DNA from: Halodesulfurarchaeum sp. | GTDB lineage: Archaea; Halobacteriota; Halobacteria; Halobacteriales; Halobacteriaceae | DNA length: 7,026 nucleotides | Direction: 5' to 3' | Assembly (NCBI GenBank): GCA_018334775.1 | Contig: JAGXLJ010000060.1 | Span: forward strand, 1 to 7,026 | Shown here: positions 1-5,255 of the stretch, piece by piece | How the letters are laid out: the number at the start of each line of letters is the position of its first letter | How positions within the stretch are numbered: the stretch's first letter is position 1 | Made by a program: the position numbers and the translations under genes | Notes under the pieces: generated by a model | Told to the model about the DNA's origin: nothing | The model's database searches: none | The model's input: the letters and a program-made list of their open reading frames with translations, nothing else

Positions 1-387
1 GTGTTGGCCGTAGTCACCGTTGGGTACCTGTACGTCGCTGTCGATGGGATGGCGACAAAGGTCGTCCATCCGGTCGTCCTTGGACTTGTCGCGTTGACAG
101 CCGTCCTCGGACTCACGTACCTCTGGCTCCTTCAAAGCGAGCAGTACCGGGCGGCGTTCATCGTCTCTGGTGTTCAGTTGTTCGGCCTGATCGCCTTGGT
201 GGCCGTGTTGCTTTTCCCGGTCATCTATCCGAGCACCGGGCTCACGGTCTTTGAAGCGGCCGTGTCGGAGCTCCAACTGAAGATGATGACGGTGGTCCTT
301 GCGATTTTCCTCCCACTCGTCTTGGTGTACTTTGCGGTGCTTTACAGCAGCTTTGCAGGTCCGGCGGACCCGGCCGAAGGGTATTAA
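1..387 (+). CDS. cydB: Cytochrome bd oxidase subunit II, C-terminal fragment
   Basis: This is the last 128 codons of a gene that starts left of the window; the GTG at base 1 is probably an internal valine. Seen: three hydrophobic segments at about residues 22-44, 52-76 and 95-118, and a motif beginning LTVFEAAVSELQLKMM (81-96) followed by a final helix and a short polar tail. In CydB the last two helices flank a similar LT-[IV]-x-N/E-A-x-S-x-x-x-L-K-x-M loop, which is why I favour CydB over a generic membrane protein. The full protein is usually about 330-380 residues, so roughly two thirds is missing. Subunit II is an integral membrane protein that pairs with the haem-carrying subunit I (CydA) in quinol oxidation and oxygen reduction. 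cydA would be expected just upstream, off the left edge. The family call rests on remembered motifs, not on an alignment. Confidence 0.72.
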   Translation: MLAVVTVGYLYVAVDGMATKVVHPVVLGLVALTAVLGLTYLWLLQSEQYRAAFIVSGVQLFGLIALVAVLLFPVIYPSTGLTVFEAAVSELQLKMMTVVLAIFLPLVLVYFAVLYSSFAGPADPAEGY

Positions 388-437
388 CTCCGGCCGGAAT
401 CGGTGGACTCAACCCCGACGAAGCTCTATACGGTCAC

Positions 438-1064
438 ATGCACGTCGTCTTCGATATGGACGGCGTTTTGCTCGATTCTGAGTCTGATCTCACATGGCTT
501 CACCGAGCGCTCGATGAGACGCTTCGAACCTTCGACATCGAGGTCACCCAAAACAGTCGAGAACTGTTGTACCCGACGAATTTGCGAGATTTTGATCAGG
601 CAGCCAACACGTTGGGTGTCCCACCAGCAGACCTGTGGCCTGTTCGGCACCGAACGTATGTTCGAGAGAAAAACGCCGCCATCCGTACTGACAGTATCGG
701 GCCGTTTGCCGACGTCGAGGAACTCCCTTCGCTCGCGAACGACGCTTCGATTTCGATTATCAGCAACTCTCCCGAGTCCGTCGTCGAGACGTTCGTCGAG
801 TCGGCGGATCTGGACCCTGTAATCGACCACATAATCGGCCGTGGTGCGACCCGGGACGCCGTGGAGCACATGAAACCGGCGACGACGTTCTTCGAGCGTC
901 TCGAAGGGCAGGCGAAAGAACCCCCAGCGGTCTACATCGGTGACGCGAGTTCAGATGCGTTGTTTGCCCAGCGAACGGGCATGGATTTTCTTCACCTGGA
1001 CCGTGAGGCCGGGGCCCTGCGCTCGATATCCGCAGTTGTCTCCCGGCTCAGTGACCGAGTGTGA
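438..1064 (+). CDS. HAD-superfamily hydrolase (phosphoglycolate-phosphatase-like)
   Basis: This 208-residue soluble protein has all four haloacid-dehalogenase motifs. Motif I is FDMDGVLLDSE, with nucleophile Asp6 and acid/base Asp8. Motif II is ISNS, with Ser109. Motif III is Lys146 in HMKPAT. Motif IV is GDASSD (168-173), with Asp169 and Asp173 for magnesium. The helical stretch between motifs I and II (about 15-95) is a small C1-type cap, as in phosphoglycolate phosphatase and beta-phosphoglucomutase relatives. The likely reaction is phosphomonoester hydrolysis in the cytoplasm, but the substrate cannot be read from the sequence. The ATG at 438 is chosen because motif I begins at residue 5 and no other start codon lies between it and the cydB stop. 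The gene follows cydB after 50 bases with no clear TATA element at the leaderless distance, so read-through from cydB, or a short leader from the AT-rich bases near 384-389, are both possible. Confidence 0.88.
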   Translation: MHVVFDMDGVLLDSESDLTWLHRALDETLRTFDIEVTQNSRELLYPTNLRDFDQAANTLGVPPADLWPVRHRTYVREKNAAIRTDSIGPFADVEELPSLANDASISIISNSPESVVETFVESADLDPVIDHIIGRGATRDAVEHMKPATTFFERLEGQAKEPPAVYIGDASSDALFAQRTGMDFLHLDREAGALRSISAVVSRLSDRV

Positions 1065-1078
1065 GAACCGGCCACAAG

Positions 1079-1084
1079 TTTTGA
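1079..1084 (+). promoter_or_regulatory. TATA-like element for the CBS gene
   Basis: TTTTGA is centred about 28 bases before the ATG at 1110, inside an otherwise GC-rich gap. This is the spacing expected if transcription starts at or next to the start codon. It supports 1110 over the in-frame GTG at 1089 as the translation start. No Shine-Dalgarno sequence precedes the ATG. Confidence 0.5.
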
Positions 1085-1109
1085 GGGTGTGGTCACCGAA
1101 CAGATATAC

Positions 1110-1532
1110 ATGTCACTTGCAGAATTAATGTCGACGAAACTCATCACCGTCCCGCTCGGTGTGACGTTGGACGCAGCCGTGAACGAGATGCTTGGCAATC
1201 GGGTTGGCAGTGTGCTTGTTGTCGACGGGGAGGAACCCGTCGGGATCATTACCGAGACGGACATTTTGGCTGCGGGTTCGGGGACCGAACGACCGTTTGG
1301 TGACATACCGGTCTCACGAGCGATGAGTCCGAACCTCGTGACGATCGACCCCGATGCCACGGCGGAATCCGCGATCGAACGGATGCAGGAATACGGCATC
1401 AAAAAACTGGTTGTGACGGAGGACGGGACACTGACCGGGATCGTGACGACGACTGATCTAGTCGTCCATCGGACGGATCTCGCCGAGGAAGTCACCGCAA
1501 TCGATCGACAGCAGTCCTATCCGGAGACCTGA
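1110..1532 (+). CDS. Two-CBS-domain protein
   Basis: This 140-residue protein consists almost wholly of a tandem CBS pair (Bateman module). CBS1 spans about residues 4-57 and ends GIITETDIL (45-53). CBS2 spans about 67-122 and ends GIVTTTDLV (110-118). Each half has the AMSP/LMST-type entry, the central V-x-V/L-V strand and the terminal G-[IV]-[IV]-T-x-x-D signature. Such modules commonly bind adenine nucleotides or S-adenosylmethionine and regulate a partner; no catalytic or DNA-binding domain is present here. An in-frame GTG at 1089 would add seven residues, but the ATG at 1110 starts right before the first CBS helix and is correctly placed for the upstream TATA-like element. The gene ends one base before the stop codon of the convergent flavoprotein gene. 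The ligand and partner are unknown. Confidence 0.9.
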   Translation: MSLAELMSTKLITVPLGVTLDAAVNEMLGNRVGSVLVVDGEEPVGIITETDILAAGSGTERPFGDIPVSRAMSPNLVTIDPDATAESAIERMQEYGIKKLVVTEDGTLTGIVTTTDLVVHRTDLAEEVTAIDRQQSYPET

Positions 1533-1533
1533 A

Positions 1534-2088
1534 TTAGGCCGCGTCCTCGGGCGTATCGAAGTCGTGGAACTTCTCGCCTTTGACGTCGGACAGGATGTTG
1601 AGGCCAGCGGCCGCTCCATCACCAGCGGCGATTTGGGCCTGCCACTCTTCGACTCGTCCCATTGCACCGGTTGCGTACAGGCTCTCGACACTGGTCTCCA
1701 TCGTGACGTCGACGTCGACGACTGCTCGATCGGTCAATTCACACCCGAGGTCCTTTGCAAGCGTTCTGTCAGTGCCGGTCGCGAGTACCAGGTAGTCGGC
1801 TTCGTAGTCGTTCTCGTCCGTTTCGACCAGGAAGTGATCATCAAAGTTTGCGGCCCCAGTAACTTCCTCGTCGTGGATTTCGGCACCGAACCCTTCGACT
1901 TGGGCCCTGGCCTCCTCCATGAACTCGGTGCCATCGATGCTCTCGATGCCGAGATAATTGAACAGATGTGCCTTGTGCATCCAGGTTCCATCTGTATCAA
2001 AGACCTTCGTTTCGAGGCCGTTTTTGGCCGTAAACAGTGCCGCTCCAAGGCCGGCGGGGCCGCCGCCGACGACGATAACATCAGTCAT
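1534..2088 (-). CDS. Minimal thioredoxin-reductase-like FAD protein lacking the NADPH domain
   Basis: This 184-residue protein has an N-terminal Rossmann FAD site, MTDVIVVGGGPAG, with the dinucleotide glycines at 8-13. A stretch at 44-70 (NYLGIESIDGTEFMEEAR and onward to FGAEI) matches the thioredoxin-reductase FAD domain. The LVLATG strand lies at 100-105. The chain then passes directly to LTDRAVVDVDVTMETSVESLYATGAM (118-143) and QAQIAAGDGAAAGLNIL (150-166), which correspond to the last third of thioredoxin reductase. The NADPH-binding domain and its redox CxxC, normally between these parts, are absent, which explains a length of 184 instead of 300 or more. The conserved Gly-Asp that contacts FAD in the C-terminal part reads Gly141-Ala142. 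It is probably a cytoplasmic flavoprotein, but it cannot reduce thioredoxin by the usual mechanism; its electron partner is unknown. It has its own TATA-like element and lies 33 bases after the SRPBCC gene. Confidence 0.85.
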   Translation of the reverse strand: MTDVIVVGGGPAGLGAALFTAKNGLETKVFDTDGTWMHKAHLFNYLGIESIDGTEFMEEARAQVEGFGAEIHDEEVTGAANFDDHFLVETDENDYEADYLVLATGTDRTLAKDLGCELTDRAVVDVDVTMETSVESLYATGAMGRVEEWQAQIAAGDGAAAGLNILSDVKGEKFHDFDTPEDAA

Positions 2089-2113
2089 ACAAACGGTCTT
2101 TCGGGTAGTTCCA

Positions 2114-2120
2114 CTATAAG
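2114..2120 (-). promoter_or_regulatory. TATA-like element for the flavoprotein gene
   Basis: Reading the minus strand, CTTATAG is centred about 29 bases before the ATG at 2088. It lies immediately beyond the stop codon of the SRPBCC gene, so the short gap between the two genes is essentially a promoter for a leaderless transcript. Confidence 0.5.
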
Positions 2121-2121
2121 G

Positions 2122-2589
2122 TTAGGCACTGGCGAGTTTCTCGCGGGTTTTCCGGTGCCGGTACCAGAACGCGACGGCGAATCCTCCGTTGAGGAGTCGG
2201 TCGATGGTTGGTCCGAAACCGGTCTCGTAATTGATTTCATCGATGAGTACCGTGCCGCCGTCGTCGGCGACGAATCGATGTTCGTGTCGCCATCTCTCCA
2301 TCGGTCCGTCCCGCATTTCGTCGACGAACGTCGCTTCAGTCTCTGTTCGGTCTCGTTTCACGATGACCGAGGTAAATTGCTGTCGGGGGCCACCGGGGAT
2401 TGGTCCGACTGAGAGGTCGATCTCCGAGCCTTCGATCAATTTGTCCCCGTCGTCCGGAACCCTGAGTGCCTCGACCTCTAACCCCGCCAGTGAAGGAGTC
2501 AGCGCAGTGAGTCCCTCGATTTTCGAATGGAACTCCCAGACCGTATCGAGCGGGGCATCGATCCAAGACCGACGGGTAAAGCGCGCCAT
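2122..2589 (-). CDS. SRPBCC (START/polyketide-cyclase-like) family protein
   Basis: This 155-residue soluble protein has the order of elements expected of a SRPBCC helix-grip fold. It opens with the strand RFTRRSWIDAPLDTVWEFHS, in which 'I-x-A-P-x-x-x-V-W-x-F' is the family entry motif. Then come the strands around 56-90, including a tract with FTSVIVKRDR, and the strand MERWRHEHRFVADDGGTVLIDEINYETGFG (97-126). It finishes with a long C-terminal helix from about 128 to 152 (LLNGGFAVAFWYRHRKTREKL). The 'H-x-H-x-F-x-x-x-x-x-G-T-x-x-x-D-x-[IV]-x-Y' pattern is typical of cyclase/dehydrase-like members. The fold makes a hydrophobic ligand cavity, but the ligand and any reaction cannot be inferred. 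ATG at 2589 is used because the first strand begins within two residues of it and a TATA-like element lies 27 bases upstream. Confidence 0.85.
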   Translation of the reverse strand: MARFTRRSWIDAPLDTVWEFHSKIEGLTALTPSLAGLEVEALRVPDDGDKLIEGSEIDLSVGPIPGGPRQQFTSVIVKRDRTETEATFVDEMRDGPMERWRHEHRFVADDGGTVLIDEINYETGFGPTIDRLLNGGFAVAFWYRHRKTREKLASA

Positions 2590-2613
2590 AGCTAGTATAC
2601 GGATCGAACCCGG

Positions 2614-2619
2614 TTATCT
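2614..2619 (-). promoter_or_regulatory. TATA-like element for the SRPBCC gene
   Basis: On the minus strand, AGATAA is centred about 27 bases before the ATG at 2589. It sits in the 55-base gap after the winged-helix gene, which suggests the SRPBCC gene can be transcribed on its own. The match to a haloarchaeal TATA box is modest, and position is the main support. Confidence 0.4.
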
Positions 2620-2644
2620 TCGCTCCCCGGATGAGTGGGTCCTG

Positions 2645-3178
2645 CTAGTGGTCAGGTTCTTCGGTCGGTGCGACCATGTCCTCGATTTTGAGAATGAGGA
2701 CGTTGTTGGCTTCGTCTTTAACATCGACGCTGCCATCGACGCGGAGTTTCGAAATCGGGGTCGGCCCGACAGAGACTGAATCGCCCTCGTGGAACTCTTT
2801 GATCGAACCACGAACTTCGATTTCGGCGCGGCAGAGATCCGGATTGAAGACGGTTTTCAAATCGATGTTCTGGACGTTGACGTCCTCGACGGGTTCGCCG
2901 TTACGTCGAACGGGGACCACAGCAGGCGAGTCGATCTGCTCGATTTCGAGGGCTTCGAACGCGTTCGTTGTGGGCCGGTAGCCGCCCTTGGGTCCCGGAA
3001 CGCCTTCGACCAGTTGGAGGGCTTTGAGACTCTGCATCTGATTCCGGATCGTGCCCGGATTTCGGTCGACTTCGTCGGCGATCGTTTCGCCTTTTACAGC
3101 AGTTTCCGCCTGTGTATAGCGGTCAACCAGGGCCCGCAGAATTGTTTTCTGACTCGCGGTGAGCTCGATAGAGGACAT
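2645..3178 (-). CDS. Winged-helix transcriptional regulator (HrcA-type DNA-binding domain)
   Basis: This is a 177-residue protein. Residues 4-75 form a winged helix: LTASQKTILRALVDRYTQ, then ETIADEVDRNPGTIRNQMQSLKALQLVEGV as helix-turn-helix with the recognition helix near 40-52, and the wing PGPKGGYRPT at 61-70. The 'GxTIRNxMxxLxxLxLVEGxPGPKGGY' pattern is one I associate with archaeal regulators carrying the HrcA-type winged helix (PF03444, formerly DUF293), which in some archaea are fused to CBS domains. Here no CBS follows. Residues about 85-168 form a beta-rich acidic domain (RAEIEVRGSIKEF, then SVSVGPTPISKLRVDGSV and VLILKIEDM) that I do not recognise and that may bind an effector or dimerise. 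It probably binds DNA as a dimer. It is divergent from the epimerase gene across a 104-base region containing an inverted repeat, so autoregulation or control of the epimerase is plausible but unproven. Confidence 0.82.
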   Translation of the reverse strand: MSSIELTASQKTILRALVDRYTQAETAVKGETIADEVDRNPGTIRNQMQSLKALQLVEGVPGPKGGYRPTTNAFEALEIEQIDSPAVVPVRRNGEPVEDVNVQNIDLKTVFNPDLCRAEIEVRGSIKEFHEGDSVSVGPTPISKLRVDGSVDVKDEANNVLILKIEDMVAPTEEPDH

Positions 3179-3203
3179 TGGAAATAGATTGATGGCTTCG
3201 TTT

Positions 3204-3209
3204 CATAAA
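3204..3209 (-). promoter_or_regulatory. TATA-like element for the winged-helix regulator
   Basis: On the minus strand the run TTTTATGAAA (3201-3210) contains TTTATG centred about 28 bases before the ATG at 3178. It is the strongest AT-rich island in the divergent region on this strand and has the leaderless spacing. Confidence 0.55.
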
Positions 3210-3211
3210 AC

Positions 3212-3230
3212 CCCCGGCACGTGAACGGGG
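3212..3230. promoter_or_regulatory. Candidate operator: inverted repeat around CACGTG
   Basis: CCCCG at 3212-3216 is the reverse complement of CGGGG at 3226-3230, and the palindrome CACGTG (3218-3223) lies within half a base of their common centre. The element sits between the two opposed TATA-like elements, next to the upstream (BRE) side of the regulator promoter, where a bound repressor or activator could affect both genes. The arms are only five bases in GC-rich DNA, so chance remains a real alternative. Confidence 0.25.
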
Positions 3231-3253
3231 CCAAACTGGGAAAACCGGGAGGC

Positions 3254-3259
3254 TTAATT
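3254..3259 (+). promoter_or_regulatory. TATA-like element for the epimerase gene
   Basis: TTAATT, within CTTAATTCC, is centred about 27 bases before the ATG at 3283, with GC-rich flanks. The position and composition fit a leaderless haloarchaeal promoter. It is about 45 bases from the opposed element serving the regulator gene. Confidence 0.6.
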
Positions 3260-3282
3260 CCTGGACCCGTGAGAGTTTCATT

Positions 3283-4209
3283 ATGCAAGATAACCGAGTG
3301 CTCGTTACCGGCGGCGCCGGATTCATCGGTTCGAATCTCGCCAACGCACTGGCGGCAGACAACGACGTCATCGTCGTCGATGACCTCTTTTTGGGCACCG
3401 AAGAGAACCTCATCGATGCCGTCGATTTCAGGGAACGAAGCGTCCTCGAAGACGGGTTGCCGACTGACGTGGACGTGCTCTTTCACCTCGCTGCACTCTC
3501 CTCGATGCAGATGCACGAGGAGGACCCTCAGCGTGGTGCCCGCGTCAACGTGGAGGGCTTCGTGAATGCGGTCGAACAGTTCGTCCAAGATGGGGGAGAT
3601 ACAGTGGTGTATGCGACGACCTCATCGATCTACGGCGATCGAACTGAGCCATCTCCCGAGTCCATGCCAGTCAAAGCACGCACTGGCTACGAGGCCTCGA
3701 AACTCGCCCGCGAACGCTACGCGGAGTATTACGACAACTACTACGATGATCTCACGGTCGCGGGGCTTCGGTACTTCTCGGTCTATCAGGGCATGGCCGG
3801 CGGCGCCGAGGGACACAAAGGGGAGTTCGCCAACATCATCGCCCAATTTGCCGATGATATTGCGAACGGCGAGTCCCCCGTGATTTACGGCGATGGGACC
3901 CAAACGCGGGATTTCACTCACGTGGAAGACATCGTCAACGCGACTATCCGGGCAGCAGAGGCAGATCTGTCGGGGGTCTACAACGCGGGGACCGAAACCC
4001 AGTATTCGTTCAACACTGTCGTCGAACTACTCAACGACGAACTCGGCACCGAAGTCGAACCCGAATACGTCGGAAATCCCATTCCGGACGACGTGTACGT
4101 CCATGATACGCTCGCAGACGCCTCCCGCATTCGAGAGGCCACCGGATGGGTTCCGTCGGTGTCCTTCACTGAAGGTATCGAACGGGTTTGTGCCCCGTAT
4201 ACGGAGTAA
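3283..4209 (+). CDS. NAD-dependent sugar-nucleotide epimerase/dehydratase (GalE-like)
   Basis: This 308-residue protein is an extended short-chain dehydrogenase of complete length. The N-terminal Rossmann motif is VLVTGGAGFIG, with the glycines at 10-16. Asp33, at the end of the second strand (VIVVDDL), suggests NAD rather than NADP. The FHLAAL strand is at 67-72. The serine-containing TTSSIYG motif is at 112-118, and the catalytic pair Tyr136 and Lys140 is in GYEASK. Next come GLRYFSVYQG (161-170), a substrate-site loop, and VIYGDGTQTRDFTHVEDIV (200-218), which is characteristic of UDP-glucose 4-epimerase and related UDP-sugar enzymes. It most likely interconverts or modifies nucleotide sugars for glycosylation or surface polysaccharide in the cytoplasm. 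No glycosyltransferases neighbour it, so the exact substrate is open. It is transcribed away from the winged-helix regulator and ends 6 bases before the stop of the convergent ATPase gene. Confidence 0.9.
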   Translation: MQDNRVLVTGGAGFIGSNLANALAADNDVIVVDDLFLGTEENLIDAVDFRERSVLEDGLPTDVDVLFHLAALSSMQMHEEDPQRGARVNVEGFVNAVEQFVQDGGDTVVYATTSSIYGDRTEPSPESMPVKARTGYEASKLARERYAEYYDNYYDDLTVAGLRYFSVYQGMAGGAEGHKGEFANIIAQFADDIANGESPVIYGDGTQTRDFTHVEDIVNATIRAAEADLSGVYNAGTETQYSFNTVVELLNDELGTEVEPEYVGNPIPDDVYVHDTLADASRIREATGWVPSVSFTEGIERVCAPYTE

Positions 4210-4215
4210 ATTCGC

Positions 4216-5175
4216 TCACTCGGCGGTGGTTGATTTCTTCCAATCGGACCGATCGAACACCCAGGTGGCGACATCGGCCAGCGGTTCTCTCCCATCGATA
4301 TCTGCGGGGAACTGAGGTACTGCGACCAATCCAGGCGAGTCTCCGTAGGCTGCCTCGAGTTCTGCGAGGTGTTCTTTTTGCATCGCGACACGTTCGGTAT
4401 GAAAGTCACAATCACAGAGCTCAGCCGAAAGGAGTCGGTTGGCGATCACTGCCCCAACTGATATGTCTCGTTTCGAGAGGTCCCTCGTGATCCGGTCAGT
4501 CTCGGCCACTGCGAGTGTTTCGGGATTTGTTACGACGACGAAGGCCGTGTCGTCGTTTTGGACCATTGCCAAACAGTCCTCTGCGAGGACGCGCCATTTT
4601 TCGAGTAGTTCGCTTGGGTCCTGGGCCACGTCCCGACTGATCGCTGCCCGGAGTTTCGCGTAAAACTTTGGAGCGTCCCCGAGATGGGCATACAGTTTTT
4701 CTTCCAGTTCGATGAGCCCGATGGTCGCTCCGGCGGGCGCCGTGTCCCAGACGATACGATCGTACGTATCGCCCCGATAGAATTCGAGGAGATAGGCCAG
4801 GGCAAACTGGGTTGCGATGCCTGGTGCCTCGGCGAAGTAATCGACGACCCAACGATCGACGGACATGAACGAGGAAACGAGGGCGTAGACTTCATCACCG
4901 AATTCGGCTTTCCACCGTTCGGCGACTGCATCAAAGTCCAACTCCAAGGCGTCAAGACCCTCAACATCCGGGACGGACGTGAGTTCGCCATACACATCCA
5001 CGCCGAGGACGTCACTGAGGGAAGGTGAGCGGTCGGTCGAGAGCAACAGAGTCCGTTCGTCCTCGTTTGCGAATCGAACGGCTGTCGCCGCCGAACAGGT
5101 GGTTTTGCCGACGCCTCCCTTTCCAGTGAAGGCCACGAGTTTGGCATCGCCGACGAGCGTCTGGAGCGTCTCCAT
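4216..5175 (-). CDS. ArsA/Get3-family ATPase
   Basis: This 319-residue single-copy ATPase belongs to the SIMIBI class. The deviant Walker A is GKGGVGKTT (18-26), with both signature lysines (19 and 24). The switch I region reads TDRSPSLSDV (47-56), where classical members have a DPAHNLSD-type motif. The switch II region is WDTAPAGATIGL (143-154). An adenine-binding-type Asn lies in VIANRLL (243-249), and the VVTNPETLAVAET helix (214-226) matches the family. Classical Get3 carries a zinc CxxC; here the equivalent place has Cys254 and Cys256 spaced CxC, followed by HTERVAMQKEHLAELE. Relatives insert tail-anchored proteins (Get3) or drive arsenite efflux (ArsA). The ArsA duplication and any arsenic genes are absent, so ArsA function is unlikely, and a targeting or chaperone role is an inference. 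No long hydrophobic segment is present. It lies 80 bases downstream of gyrA with its own TATA-like element. Confidence 0.88.
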   Translation of the reverse strand: METLQTLVGDAKLVAFTGKGGVGKTTCSAATAVRFANEDERTLLLSTDRSPSLSDVLGVDVYGELTSVPDVEGLDALELDFDAVAERWKAEFGDEVYALVSSFMSVDRWVVDYFAEAPGIATQFALAYLLEFYRGDTYDRIVWDTAPAGATIGLIELEEKLYAHLGDAPKFYAKLRAAISRDVAQDPSELLEKWRVLAEDCLAMVQNDDTAFVVVTNPETLAVAETDRITRDLSKRDISVGAVIANRLLSAELCDCDFHTERVAMQKEHLAELEAAYGDSPGLVAVPQFPADIDGREPLADVATWVFDRSDWKKSTTAE

Positions 5176-5201
5176 GAATATCTGTGGCTACGCTCTCGCA
5201 C

Positions 5202-5209
5202 ACTATATG
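5202..5209 (-). promoter_or_regulatory. TATA-like element for the ArsA/Get3-like gene
   Basis: On the minus strand, CATATAGT is centred about 30 bases before the ATG at 5175 in the gap after gyrA. This fits a leaderless transcript and suggests independent transcription from gyrA. A short T-run (TTTT, minus strand, around 5234-5237) just downstream of the gyrA stop could be a weak archaeal terminator. Confidence 0.5.
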
Positions 5210-5255
5210 TCACGGGGCCGGTCCCACCGATCGAAAATGGTGTCGAGACCGGGAG

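Noticed and set aside
388..437. Possible promoter or terminator between cydB and the HAD gene, including the self-complementary CCGGCCGG near 390-397.
   Set aside because: The palindrome is short and has no T-run, and no TATA-like element sits 27 bases before the ATG at 438. There is not enough to call a site.
1703..1724. Tandem GTCGAC-like repeat.
   Set aside because: It encodes the Val-Asp-Val-Asp stretch of the flavoprotein and reflects codon use, not a separate repeat element.
1564..2412. Long open frame (282 codons) on the plus strand opposite the flavoprotein and SRPBCC genes.
   Set aside because: It is antisense to two genes with clear family motifs, spans their intergenic promoter, and its translation shows no recognisable domain. 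It is a product of haloarchaeal codon bias.
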